A stretch of DNA of 64,000 nt from Sphingobacterium sp. (GTDB lineage: Bacteria > Bacteroidota > Bacteroidia > Sphingobacteriales > Sphingobacteriaceae). The notes beneath the pieces were generated by a model. It worked only from the letters and a program-made list of their open reading frames with translations. It had not been told where the DNA came from and ran no database searches. The stretch spans positions 1-64,000 of the forward strand of contig JAITLV010000029.1 in assembly GCA_031277685.1 (NCBI GenBank), given 5' to 3'. Each line of letters starts with the position of its first letter. Position 1 is the first letter of the stretch. Made by a program: the position numbers and the translations under genes. Shown here piece by piece: positions 31,560-41,981 of the stretch.

Positions 31560-32561
31560 TTAGAATACCTCAGTTTCGAAAGTATGCTCAATATCGTGGA
31601 GAACGTCCAGAATTTCATCTTGCGTTTGTAAACTGACCAATTTCATTCTGGATTCTTTAAAATTCGGAATTCCTTTGAAATAATTTGCGTAATGTCTACG
31701 CATTTCAAAAATCCCCAGTTTATCGCCTTTCCATTCAATGGATTTGTTTAAATGTGTTTTGCAGACTTCCACACGTTCAGCAATTGTAGGGCCCTCCAGG
31801 CGTTCACCAGTATGAAAGAAATGCTTAATTTCTCTAAAGATCCAGGGATAGCCAATCGCAGCGCGACCGATCATAATTCCATCAACCTCATATTCTTGAC
31901 GCCAGGCAGCCGCTTTTTCTACCGAATCCACATCGCCATTACCGAAAATTGGGATCTGAATACGTGGATTGCGTTTGATATCGCGGATCATAGACCAATC
32001 AGCCTGGCCCTTGTATAATTGCGCACGGGTGCGCCCATGTATTGCCAATGCTTTAATCCCGACATCCTGTAGTCGTTCGGCAACCTCGTATACATTTTTT
32101 GTGTTGTCATCCCAGCCAAGACGCGTTTTTACAGTCACGGGTAGATGGGTTGCTTCGACTACGGCTTTGGTCATTGAAACCATTTTATCAATGTCCTGTA
32201 GTAAGGACGAGCCAGCCCCCTTACAGACAACTTTCTTAACAGGACAACCGTAATTGATGTCGATTAAATTTGGATTTGCTTTTGTACAGATCTCAGCGGA
32301 TTGACGCATACTTTCAATATCGCCCCCAAATATCTGAATGCCAATAGGCCGTTCATATTCAAAAATATCGAGTTTTTGAACTGATTTGGCGGCATCACGA
32401 ATCAGTCCTTCTGAGGAAATGAATTCCGTATACATTAAATCTACACCATTTTGTTTGCAAACATACCGAAATGGGGGGTCGCTGACATCCTCCATCGGAG
32501 CAAGTAACAAAGGGAATTCTCCCAAATCAATATTTTCACCAATCTTGACCGACATCTTCAA
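31560..32561 (-). CDS. dusB: tRNA-dihydrouridine synthase (DusB-like)
   Basis: LLAPMEDVSDPPFRYVCKQNG; IDINYGCPVKKVVCKGAGSSLL; IHGRTRAQLYKG. Confidence 0.95.
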   Translation of the reverse strand: MKMSVKIGENIDLGEFPLLLAPMEDVSDPPFRYVCKQNGVDLMYTEFISSEGLIRDAAKSVQKLDIFEYERPIGIQIFGGDIESMRQSAEICTKANPNLIDINYGCPVKKVVCKGAGSSLLQDIDKMVSMTKAVVEATHLPVTVKTRLGWDDNTKNVYEVAERLQDVGIKALAIHGRTRAQLYKGQADWSMIRDIKRNPRIQIPIFGNGDVDSVEKAAAWRQEYEVDGIMIGRAAIGYPWIFREIKHFFHTGERLEGPTIAERVEVCKTHLNKSIEWKGDKLGIFEMRRHYANYFKGIPNFKESRMKLVSLQTQDEILDVLHDIEHTFETEVF

Positions 32562-32622
32562 TTATTTTTTTACAAAGGTACAAAATTTGGCATTAGTATA
32601 AAGTTAGCTAACTGTCATGAGT

Positions 32623-35064
32623 TTAGAGACGACTTTTTATATCTTCAGAACCCGTGGAGCGTTGTGTTGTTGGGTTTGGTGAGCCACCGAAACGATAACT
32701 GAAAGATAAGATAGCGGTTCTACTGTCAGGGTTAGATCTGCCGATCAGCTTTATGGTTGGAGAAATAGTTTCGTATCGTCGATTGTTGGTTCTGAAAATA
32801 TCGTTCACAACTAATTTCAGCGTTGCTTTTTTATGGAGAAAGTTTTTCTGGATACCTGAATAGATCTGTCCATAACTTTTGATTTGGCTGATACCTATTG
32901 TTAGGCCAGATACATAATTACCACCAATTTCTAAAGACCAATCCTTAGGCAGTTTGAATGAATTCTGGCTGTTTAGGCTTAATGTGTTGCCCTTGCGGAA
33001 TGCCAATTCATCGTCTTGAGGTATTTCATATTCATTCCGATAGTAGTTTAAAAAATGGGTTGCAGACCACCAACTGGTCAATTGTGTCGGCGCAATAAAG
33101 GAGATACCATAATTTTTAAATGAGCCAATATTTTCGGGTCTTTCAAAAGTAATATAAGGATTCAGCGGGTCTCTTCCTAATATATCATTGACGACATTTG
33201 ATCGCTGGGCATAATTTAGCGTTAAGACATATTTGCTTGCGTAAGTATAGCCCAGTTCGAATGTGTGCTCGTATGCGGGATTTAATTTCGAATTTCCTTC
33301 TGCGTAGGAAAATGGATCTGTATATACCCGAAAAGGATTTAAATCCCAAAACGAGGGTCGTTGTACGCGATAGCTGTAGCTGGTCTGTACTTTATGATTG
33401 TCATTGGCTGTATAAGTGAAAAACGCTGCTGGGAATAGTTTGAAATAGGATCTTTCAAATTGTTCGTTCAATGTAATTTGATGACTACGTGTACGGGTGT
33501 GTTCACCACGAACGCCTATTTGCGTTGAAAACTTATGCCAGCTTTTTGATAGATTTAGATAACCAGCATGAATGGTCTCTTTGTATATAAAGTGATTACT
33601 TGTACCCAGATCGGGGACATATTGATCGTTTAGTAATGTATCATAATGCAGATCGTTTTCGGTACGTACATAACTGCTCTTCCAACCCGCCTCCAGTTTA
33701 AAGTCCTTTGGTAGTGGGAGGGTATAATCTAACTTGGCAACATATACCTTATTGTCCGAAGGGATATCACCTATTCTTGAGGAGCTTGTGGGCGGTGTTG
33801 AAGCTTCCACATTGTTATATGCCGTATTAAGCCGCTGATCCATTTTTGAGTAATGGTCAACTAGGTCAAGATCTATTTTTAATTCGTGGCCGTTGTCATT
33901 TAGCTTTAAGTTATAATTTACATTATAAAGCATATCCCGCCAACGCTCTTTTCCTTCTGTTATGGTCGTGGATGACCATACTAAATTATCGGTATTAAAG
34001 TTTCGGAAATTATTAGTGGTGGGTTCGTACTTTGGATATTTTCCAAAACCGCCATTAATCAAGAAGCCTATCGTCTGTTTGGGATTTATTGTGAAGTCCA
34101 TGCCTACTCTAAAATTGTTAGATCGGAGCCTGGGTTTTATGGTGTTTTCCTGTTGTGAATACGATTCGGGATCAGCTCCCTGATTGGTATAAAAATAGCG
34201 AGTCAGTGAGTTGTAATATTCCAGATTCTGGAAATACTGATTGTATATTCCAAATATATTGATTTTTTCAGTGCGATAATTGAGGTTTAGATTTCCACCA
34301 AGATGTGTTCCTCTACCAGCACCTGCATTAGCGGATAGGGAACCATTAAATCCCTGTTTGATCCCTTTTTTTAATACGATATTAATGATCCCCGCGGAGC
34401 CTGCGGCATCCTGTTTTGCATTTGGGTTGGACATGACTTCAATTTTATTGATATCCAATGAGGAGGTGCTCCGCAAGAGATTGGCCAATTGATCTGTTGA
34501 TAGGTATGTCATTTTTCCATTGATCATGACGGTAGTCCCAGATTTTCCTTTTATGCTTAACGAGCCACTTTCGTCGACAGCTACACCAGGGATCTTGCTT
34601 AGCAACTCGAGCCCATTATTGCCATCTGCAAGCATGGAGTTTTCAATATTGAAGACCAGTTTGTCCTGTTGCTGTTCGATAAATTGTTTTTTTCTTTCAA
34701 CGACGACTTCAGCGAGATAAGCATTGTTTTGCAATAATAGGATCTTCCCAAGATCATACTCGTCAAAATGTTCGTCCAACCTGAAATGAGGACTAAAGGT
34801 ATCCTGATGGGTAAGGCTTTTGACTTTAATAAAATAGCTGCCCGCTTTTGTATTGGTAAACCTGAAATTTCCGGTACTATCTGAGCGTACCATACTTATC
34901 AGTGTACCATCTTTGACCTGATAAAGCGAAATACTTACATAAGGAATGGCCTGTTTATCTTCGCCCACAGTCTGTCCCTTGATGTGATTTGCTTTTTGGG
35001 CCTGGCTTGTAAATAGGGTACAGATCCAGAGGAGACTTAATAGATAACGGAGGATATAAGGCAT
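32623..35064 (-). CDS. TonB-dependent receptor / outer-membrane beta-barrel family protein
   Basis: Signal peptide, carboxypeptidase-like domain, SIKGKSGTTVMINGKMTYLS plug, long barrel. Confidence 0.88.
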   Translation of the reverse strand: MPYILRYLLSLLWICTLFTSQAQKANHIKGQTVGEDKQAIPYVSISLYQVKDGTLISMVRSDSTGNFRFTNTKAGSYFIKVKSLTHQDTFSPHFRLDEHFDEYDLGKILLLQNNAYLAEVVVERKKQFIEQQQDKLVFNIENSMLADGNNGLELLSKIPGVAVDESGSLSIKGKSGTTVMINGKMTYLSTDQLANLLRSTSSLDINKIEVMSNPNAKQDAAGSAGIINIVLKKGIKQGFNGSLSANAGAGRGTHLGGNLNLNYRTEKINIFGIYNQYFQNLEYYNSLTRYFYTNQGADPESYSQQENTIKPRLRSNNFRVGMDFTINPKQTIGFLINGGFGKYPKYEPTTNNFRNFNTDNLVWSSTTITEGKERWRDMLYNVNYNLKLNDNGHELKIDLDLVDHYSKMDQRLNTAYNNVEASTPPTSSSRIGDIPSDNKVYVAKLDYTLPLPKDFKLEAGWKSSYVRTENDLHYDTLLNDQYVPDLGTSNHFIYKETIHAGYLNLSKSWHKFSTQIGVRGEHTRTRSHQITLNEQFERSYFKLFPAAFFTYTANDNHKVQTSYSYRVQRPSFWDLNPFRVYTDPFSYAEGNSKLNPAYEHTFELGYTYASKYVLTLNYAQRSNVVNDILGRDPLNPYITFERPENIGSFKNYGISFIAPTQLTSWWSATHFLNYYRNEYEIPQDDELAFRKGNTLSLNSQNSFKLPKDWSLEIGGNYVSGLTIGISQIKSYGQIYSGIQKNFLHKKATLKLVVNDIFRTNNRRYETISPTIKLIGRSNPDSRTAILSFSYRFGGSPNPTTQRSTGSEDIKSRL

Positions 35065-35074
35065 GATGATATAA

Positions 35075-36217
35075 TTAAATTGTTGCTAATTGTGGACGTC
35101 TTGATTTTTTGGTTGACTTTTTTTTCTTTCCCCACCAGATGTAGAATCCTGTTATCGGCAAAGTCGCACAGATCAGCGATGCAATGAAGTAAATTATTTT
35201 GGTGGTCATTCCACCGATAAAACCGGTATGCAGGGCGTAATTGGAACGCATCAGCCATTCCGTAGTGTTGGCCTCATCTATTGGGCCTTGTTTGCGGCCG
35301 GTCAATTCTAGTGTGTAGCGGTCAAAATTTAGATCTCTCCAGCTTCCATTGGCCATGTCCGTACAGGCATAGACAGTTTTATCTTCCTTTTCAGGATAGT
35401 GTACAATCACAGCCTCTTTGTTGAATTTTGCATACTCATGACGGACTTTGTGCCAGATTTGATCAGCAACGACCAAAGCATCATTGAGTGGTTGCTCGGG
35501 CAGATCAGGTTTATTGGCCTTTTCTGTCTTTGGTTTGCTGGGATAGCCGCCCGTCATCCAAACGACCGAACTTCGGATCCAGGGAAAACTCATGATGAGT
35601 CCAGTCAAACACATCACCAATGCAATTGTGAGCCCATAGAAACCGAGCACGTTATGTAGGTCGTAATTGACTCTCTTAAATTTGGCTTTCCATTTAATCG
35701 TAAAACTTTGTTCTCTTGACCTGCGATTCCATTTTTTTGGCCACCATAGCACCATACCTGTGATCAACAGTATGAAGAAAATAAATGTACTCCAGCCAAC
35801 CACTTGCCGGCCTATCTTCACAGGCATCCAAAGGTGACGATGTCCCTCATCCATGAAATGGAAAAAATCCTCATGATTGACAATGGCCAGGACTTCGGCT
35901 GTGTATGGGTTGACATAGACTAAACTATCAGAATGATCTAAATTTACTTTGACTGATTTATCCAGACCATAATACCAGGAGCTCGCTATTTCCTGATCGG
36001 GGAGTACCGATTTGACAGACTTATAGATTGCGGAGGGAGGAAGCTGTTCTTCCGATTTTTGAGCTGTGACCTGAATATAGTTTGTGGTTAATTCTTTGAT
36101 GTCATGTTCAAAGACAAGTACACAACCTGTAATTCCCAGGATGATAACAGGAATACCAGTGGCGAGCCCCAACCAGAGATGTAGCCAGGCATTGATTTTA
36201 CTAAGCATAATAAGCAA
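35075..36217 (-). CDS. PepSY-associated TM helix protein (XusC-like)
   Basis: KINAWLHLWLGLATGIPVIILGITGCVLVFEHDI; multiple TM; TGFIGGMTTKIIYFIASLICATLPITGFYIWWGKKK. Confidence 0.9.
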   Translation of the reverse strand: MLIMLSKINAWLHLWLGLATGIPVIILGITGCVLVFEHDIKELTTNYIQVTAQKSEEQLPPSAIYKSVKSVLPDQEIASSWYYGLDKSVKVNLDHSDSLVYVNPYTAEVLAIVNHEDFFHFMDEGHRHLWMPVKIGRQVVGWSTFIFFILLITGMVLWWPKKWNRRSREQSFTIKWKAKFKRVNYDLHNVLGFYGLTIALVMCLTGLIMSFPWIRSSVVWMTGGYPSKPKTEKANKPDLPEQPLNDALVVADQIWHKVRHEYAKFNKEAVIVHYPEKEDKTVYACTDMANGSWRDLNFDRYTLELTGRKQGPIDEANTTEWLMRSNYALHTGFIGGMTTKIIYFIASLICATLPITGFYIWWGKKKKSTKKSRRPQLATI

Positions 36218-36276
36218 GGGTTATTTTGTAATCCGATCTGCTCAGGTAGTCTGGCAGATCGGATCATGATGGATTA

Positions 36277-37533
36277 TTAGTAATTGATTTTGCTCATTGA
36301 CGATACTTGGGATATCCCAGTAAATTTCAAACCTCTTTTTGCTGTTGCATTATTGATATCAATGACGTAGGTATAATATTGTTTGTCATCTTTATCTTGA
36401 CAAGTATAGTAAGCTTTCGAGCTACCTTTGTCAACATATACGACGTCTTTATAACCTTGTTGTTCATGTGAAGGAATCTCTAGGATTTCTGTCATTTTTT
36501 TGGTTTGGATATCTACAATATATAATTTGACAAGACCGCCACCTACACCTTCGGACTGTTCACCTTTGTTGTAGATCGTCATTAAAAATTTATTGTCTTT
36601 GAGATAACTACCTCTTGCTATTTTACCCTTTCCAAGAGATTCGATATCGAAATAATAATCTTTATCAAATTCATCTGTTCCTTTTTTGATCCTTAGGAAT
36701 CCAGATTTGTTTTTTGTAGCCAATGATGCTTCATTTGCCGAGAACCATACATATGCATCACCTTTATCGTCTACTGCTAAACCTTGTTGAGCAAACCAGT
36801 TTCCGATATGGGAACCTCTTCCATCACGGATTGTTTTTTCAAATTTAAGTTCAGGATAAGAGAAGATACCAATATAGGTCGTATCTGTAGTCGTAAAATC
36901 TCCACCCCAGTTATTTGAACCATCTCCAGATTGGAAAGGAATATAGACCTTATTACCTACTTGGAATACACCTGTCCAGATTGCCATGCGTTTGCCACCC
37001 AATACTTTGGAAAGATCGACCGTGTTTTTGTTGGCGATGGAGAAATTTTGAGCATCATAGTTTCTTAGCGTCGCGACAGGATTTACCATGCTTCGGTTGG
37101 TTGTCCCTAAAATCACATTTTTATCACCGAAATTACCATATATACCTGCGGTTTCGGCGTTTACCTGATCATCTTTAAGTCTTTGCAGATCGCCTTTGGC
37201 ATCAATAGCATAAGGAGTTATCGGGCCTTGGCCACCGTATGTCAGACCAAAAACATGGTTGTTTTGATTGATAAAAGAAAATTCTGTTGCTGGCATACCG
37301 TTACCTACAATGCTTAAATTACCTTGGCTAACATCATCCGTAGTAACAATATAAGTGCCCGATGAACCTGACTCCGAGCTCCCTTGACCAGTTACGATAA
37401 AGACAAATTTTTCCTTCTTTTTCGCGTTTCCTGAATCTTCTCCACCTTCAACAGGCTTGTCCTTTGAACAAGCGGTAATTGTTAATACGCCACAGGCTAC
37501 GGTGAGCATTCTTAAGTAATTTGACTTTTTCAT
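36277..37533 (-). CDS. DUF4374-like surface lipoprotein (XusB-like)
   Basis: Lipobox ITAC; GTYIVTTDDVSQGNLSIVGNGMPATEFSFINQNNHVFGLTYGGQ. Confidence 0.85.
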   Translation of the reverse strand: MKKSNYLRMLTVACGVLTITACSKDKPVEGGEDSGNAKKKEKFVFIVTGQGSSESGSSGTYIVTTDDVSQGNLSIVGNGMPATEFSFINQNNHVFGLTYGGQGPITPYAIDAKGDLQRLKDDQVNAETAGIYGNFGDKNVILGTTNRSMVNPVATLRNYDAQNFSIANKNTVDLSKVLGGKRMAIWTGVFQVGNKVYIPFQSGDGSNNWGGDFTTTDTTYIGIFSYPELKFEKTIRDGRGSHIGNWFAQQGLAVDDKGDAYVWFSANEASLATKNKSGFLRIKKGTDEFDKDYYFDIESLGKGKIARGSYLKDNKFLMTIYNKGEQSEGVGGGLVKLYIVDIQTKKMTEILEIPSHEQQGYKDVVYVDKGSSKAYYTCQDKDDKQYYTYVIDINNATAKRGLKFTGISQVSSMSKINY

Positions 37534-37558
37534 TTTGAGTTATTTAATAAATTGTGTG

Positions 37559-39949
37559 TTATTTTTTGCGTATAAAGTATCTGAATTTGACATTGAAAGA
37601 CCGACTAGGTTTCTGCAATTCAAAATTGTCGTATCGTGTTGCGTCGGTTAGGTTATTACATTCCAGCGCAACATTGTATTTCCCCGAAGCCATCGCATAG
37701 ACAATGTTGACATCATGGGATAGTTGTTTGGGAATAATGAAACGCTGTGCTGGTGTGCCCAAACTTGGAAAATCCAAAAAGAAAGCATGGATATATTGGA
37801 GATTGTAACCGATCGTCAATGTATTATGTTTACCTCCGAAGTGGTGCAAATAATAGGCAGCATCTGCATTGCCATATAAATATGGGATATTGGGCATGCG
37901 ATCCTTGTAAACACTGCTTTCTACGAGTTGACCGGGCTCATATTTCGTGTTATTGATTATATTTTGGTAGGTTAGATTACCACCGATTGAAAACTGATTT
38001 TTATAGAAATATTTTAGATTAAGATCTACTCCATTATTGAGGACACTTCTTAAATTGAGGTATTTACTCTCTCTTTTGTTGTTTGAGCTTAATGGGCTGA
38101 TGTAGAGTCTTATAAAATCAGTTGCATTTCTATAGGTATAGTTCGCATCTATAATGATATGGTTATTCTCATTCCATTTTTTTGTGTAGGAGAGACCGAC
38201 ATTGATGTTATGGCTATTCTCTGGTTTGAGTGTTGGATTTGCGCTCAGGTCCTGTGCATCGCCAAATAATTCGTTGTTTTCAGGTAATCTGGAAGCTTTC
38301 TCATAGGAAGCTTTCAATTGTAGGGTTGGATTGACAAAGTAGGAAGCCGCAAAGCCATAGCCTAATTTATTGACCGTCGTTTCTACATTTTTGTAGATTT
38401 CATTTTTCTTGACTTCTTCAAAGTACTTACCTTTTTGGTTGTAATTTTTTACAAATACATTTAAATCCCATTGATCAGCTATGTTGGTACGATAACCTAG
38501 TGCAGTAATATTTTTTGTCGTTTTCCGTGGCAACTTGTTGATTTCGAGATCTGGGTAATATTTATCTTTTCCTTTGCGGTCAAATGTTGTCAATAGGTGA
38601 TTGACCATAAAATGATGTTTTTCATTGATCGCATAGGAGAGGTTGGCAATGAAGTTGCCATTGTTATTGTTGAAACGATAATCGCGTAGTTCGTTTTCAC
38701 CTCCGGGAGCATTAGGGTTATTTTTATCTTTGGGTTCACTTTCTCCGGACCAGGTAAATCTTCTATTCACCGTATCCAGACTGCGTTCTTTACCGAGGTT
38801 GTATCGGCCAAATATGTTGACATCTAGTCCCTTTACAAATAGATCTTTTTTGATGTATTTTACACTGGGTTGGATGATATTTCCTAGGGCTTCCCTGTCT
38901 CCGTAAACATCGTCCATGTGGTTTCCGGTCTGGATTTCTTTTTTGTTTTCACCCAGTGTTATTCCAAAAAGGAGCTGATCTGCATATTTCTTGTTGGAGA
39001 CTCCGATATTATAAACCATAGTTTCATTTCGGTAGGTGTCGTGAAAACGCCTTCTTCTTCCTTTGGTATATTTTCCGGTTTCAAAATCAGCCGTCCGCAC
39101 ATTCACCCAGTAATTGTTGTCCGAATAGTTTTGGAAGGCCGACAAGGTCATTGTTAATCCGTTATTTGAGATGTATCCTGCATTTACCGCAGTCTTATGT
39201 GTGTTGAAGGAACCATAAGAATAAGAAGCATCAAGGTACTTACCAGGTTCATTTTTGGTAACAATATTCACGGCACCACCTAAAGCATCGCCACCCAGCC
39301 ATACCGGAACAACGCCTTTGTACACTTCCACACGTTCGGCAAAATTGATCGGGATATTATTCAATTGAAATGATGAACCAAAATTGTCCATCGGAATACC
39401 ATCCAGAAATAATTTCACCTGATTGCCGGAAAATCCATTAATACTAAAAGACATATTTGATCCGACACCGCCGGACTCTCTCAAGCGTACGCCTGAGACT
39501 CTATTAAGTGCCTGGCCGATATCTAAAGTTGTATTGTACAGTTTTTTTGCATCTATTGCAGAGACGTTGTAGGGTTGTCGTGTTACTTCACTTGTAGTGG
39601 ATCTACCTATCACTTCAACTTCCGCCATGATTTTTTGATCTGGGGTCATTTGTATTTCGGATAGATCAATGATATTTTTAATACATGCCAGGGATCTATT
39701 TATTGTCTGATATCCCACTGCCGAAATTGTGACCTGATGATTGCCGAAAGAAATTCCAGTTATTTTGAAAAACCCATTTTTATCTGCTTTGGCCCCTTTA
39801 TTTGTGCCATTTAAGACAATTGTAGCGCCATGAATAGGTTGGTTCGAGGTATTGGTAATACTACCTTTGACTTCGGCTAGTTGTTGGGAATGTGAAGGAA
39901 ATGATATGATTAGGAAGAAAAATAACCATACTACTTTAAATTTTGACAT
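37559..39949 (-). CDS. TonB-dependent siderophore receptor (XusA-like), no STN domain seen
   Basis: CarboxypepD-reg domain, plug VSGVRLRESGGVGSNMSFSINGFSGNQVKLFLDGIPMD, barrel. Confidence 0.92.
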   Translation of the reverse strand: MSKFKVVWLFFFLIISFPSHSQQLAEVKGSITNTSNQPIHGATIVLNGTNKGAKADKNGFFKITGISFGNHQVTISAVGYQTINRSLACIKNIIDLSEIQMTPDQKIMAEVEVIGRSTTSEVTRQPYNVSAIDAKKLYNTTLDIGQALNRVSGVRLRESGGVGSNMSFSINGFSGNQVKLFLDGIPMDNFGSSFQLNNIPINFAERVEVYKGVVPVWLGGDALGGAVNIVTKNEPGKYLDASYSYGSFNTHKTAVNAGYISNNGLTMTLSAFQNYSDNNYWVNVRTADFETGKYTKGRRRRFHDTYRNETMVYNIGVSNKKYADQLLFGITLGENKKEIQTGNHMDDVYGDREALGNIIQPSVKYIKKDLFVKGLDVNIFGRYNLGKERSLDTVNRRFTWSGESEPKDKNNPNAPGGENELRDYRFNNNNGNFIANLSYAINEKHHFMVNHLLTTFDRKGKDKYYPDLEINKLPRKTTKNITALGYRTNIADQWDLNVFVKNYNQKGKYFEEVKKNEIYKNVETTVNKLGYGFAASYFVNPTLQLKASYEKASRLPENNELFGDAQDLSANPTLKPENSHNINVGLSYTKKWNENNHIIIDANYTYRNATDFIRLYISPLSSNNKRESKYLNLRSVLNNGVDLNLKYFYKNQFSIGGNLTYQNIINNTKYEPGQLVESSVYKDRMPNIPYLYGNADAAYYLHHFGGKHNTLTIGYNLQYIHAFFLDFPSLGTPAQRFIIPKQLSHDVNIVYAMASGKYNVALECNNLTDATRYDNFELQKPSRSFNVKFRYFIRKK

Positions 39950-40061
39950 TATTTATTTAGATTAATTACACATAGAAAAGTAGCGTAACTCTAAATTTAC
40001 CGAAGGTCAAAAAAGTAAATAAAATTATTAATTTATAATAGGTTGATTATCAATTGTGAAA

Positions 40062-41264
40062 TTAATTCAATTGGTCGATTCTGACAATAAAATCTGTCGC
40101 TTGATCCAAGGTAAGACCAACGGATATAGCACCTGATTTGATGTCATAAACCCATACTTGATGCTGATCATCTGCATCATCTATTGTAATATAGGCTTTG
40201 CCGTTTTGAATGAGGACAGATTCTTTGCGCGTTCCTTTGTCGAAAGGTAGGCTTAATTTTCTTGTATTTTGGCTGATGAGATCGACAAGATAGTACTCAA
40301 ATTGATAGGTAGAATGATGATCGCTAAAGTCTGTATAGCGGTCTCTACGCTCGCTGCGGACGATAGCTTTGTTGTTTCCCAAATACCACATGCCATAGGC
40401 ATGATTATGGGTTTTAGTCGTTAAATTGAGGAAATAGCTGGGATTGACTTTGGTGGAATTGCTGTCAATTTTGAAAATTGCGGTAGGTTTTGAAGGGCTG
40501 TTACCTAAAGCTATTCCGGGGCAGGACATAAAATAGAAATTCCCATTTTCGTCATGAAAACTGTACGATTGGACGGTGTTGACCCCACCAGGATAAGTGG
40601 AACGTGTATCTTTTTGTATAGTTTTTAATTGAAGGGTAGCCTTATCCAATGTGGCGACATACATCGTATCTATCGTTGTAAAATCGGTCTCGTTAATGAC
40701 TTTATTAAAGGTGTAGCCAATCAGTAAATGATCCTGATGTATGGTACCAAATCCTACGGAAAGGATATTAAACTCAGTAGAGTTCAAAGGGAGGTGAACT
40801 TCTTGCTGTTGGTTGATGATAAAATCATTGACATTAATTTTATAGATCCATAACCGACGGTTTGTTTTGTTGTCTGAAGTAAATAGGAGTAAGGTAGTTT
40901 GATCAATCCAGTTTATATTTTCAATATGTTGATCTGGCAGGTCCAGCTGTGCAATTTCTTTTAACCCTTTTGATTCGAGTATGTATTTTCTGAATTTTCC
41001 AGCCCTTAAAAAATAATAGTGTTTGTCTTTGACGATGATGCTCCTGTCGAATTGTTGTGTTGGAATAGCTATACCATTTTTTGAGATCGTTAAATGCCCA
41101 CTATCGACTGTATTTGAGGTGATGATACTATTCCCGAGATCTTTATTCATCGTATACAGGCTGTACTTACCGTCTGTATTCCGTTCGCCATTATCCGTTC
41201 TACAGCCTATCACAAAGTTGAGTAATAGTATTGATAGGAATAGTGAAAAGCGGTTGGATAGCAT
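40062..41264 (-). CDS. Divergent DUF4374-like lipoprotein
   Basis: Lipobox VIGC; DTMYVATLDKATLQLKTIQKDTRSTYPGGVN resembles DTTYIGIFSYPELKFEKTIRDGRGSHIG of the 36277 protein. Confidence 0.6.
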   Translation of the reverse strand: MLSNRFSLFLSILLLNFVIGCRTDNGERNTDGKYSLYTMNKDLGNSIITSNTVDSGHLTISKNGIAIPTQQFDRSIIVKDKHYYFLRAGKFRKYILESKGLKEIAQLDLPDQHIENINWIDQTTLLLFTSDNKTNRRLWIYKINVNDFIINQQQEVHLPLNSTEFNILSVGFGTIHQDHLLIGYTFNKVINETDFTTIDTMYVATLDKATLQLKTIQKDTRSTYPGGVNTVQSYSFHDENGNFYFMSCPGIALGNSPSKPTAIFKIDSNSTKVNPSYFLNLTTKTHNHAYGMWYLGNNKAIVRSERRDRYTDFSDHHSTYQFEYYLVDLISQNTRKLSLPFDKGTRKESVLIQNGKAYITIDDADDQHQVWVYDIKSGAISVGLTLDQATDFIVRIDQLN

Positions 41265-41293
41265 GGAGATTAGGGCTTTGAAGTTCTTCTTAT

Positions 41294-41929
41294 TTAGATG
41301 ATATTAAATTGTACTTTCAGTTCGTGCTGGATCGTGGGAGCCAAAAATGTAAGTTCAGACTTGGATATGATGACCTGCTTGCCATTCTTTTGCGGTTTTA
41401 ATACAAAATATGTTTCTCCAAGTTTGAGTTCCTTCTTTTTATTTGTTCCGGAGAAACTAAAGGCAAAGTTTTTTTTGGGGGTGAACATCATGTTGCCTGA
41501 GCTTTTGAATACTCCTGTATCGGTATTGATTTCGGCGCTAGCATTCTTTCCCAGGATGATATCGTAGTTATTCTTGTTGATATATTTCAATTCCGCGCTT
41601 GTTCTATTATCAAAGACGGCAGCGTCTTTTTCTGCGTCCCTGCTAAATTTATAGAAGCCAAAACTTAGTAAGAATATAATTGTGGCGGCTATTCCAATAT
41701 ACTTGAAGTTGTATCTTTTTTGAGAAATGCTGGCTGGGATTTCGGATTGATCGATATGGGCACTCAGTTCAGCCCAGATATCCGTTTCTAGTTTTATTTT
41801 TTTATCTACGGAAATAGACAGCGGGTCTGACTCAAGCGTATCATCCAATAACCATTCTTCCACATGAAGTTTTTCTGTGGGAGAACATTGGCCCAAATGA
41901 TATTTCTCTATGAGTTTATGGTCTATTTT
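41294..41929 (-). CDS. Short FecR-like anti-sigma factor
   Basis: N-terminal anti-sigma-like region, one TM (FKYIGIAATIIFLLSFGFYKF), FecR-like periplasmic segment; start at MKIDHKLIEKYHLG assumed. Confidence 0.75.
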   Translation of the reverse strand, partial: KIDHKLIEKYHLGQCSPTEKLHVEEWLLDDTLESDPLSISVDKKIKLETDIWAELSAHIDQSEIPASISQKRYNFKYIGIAATIIFLLSFGFYKFSRDAEKDAAVFDNRTSAELKYINKNNYDIILGKNASAEINTDTGVFKSSGNMMFTPKKNFAFSFSGTNKKKELKLGETYFVLKPQKNGKQVIISKSELTFLAPTIQHELKVQFNII

Positions 41930-41981
41930 CATATGATTTACTTCCTGACAAAAATACAAGATTTCTTCTTGATCATTAAAT

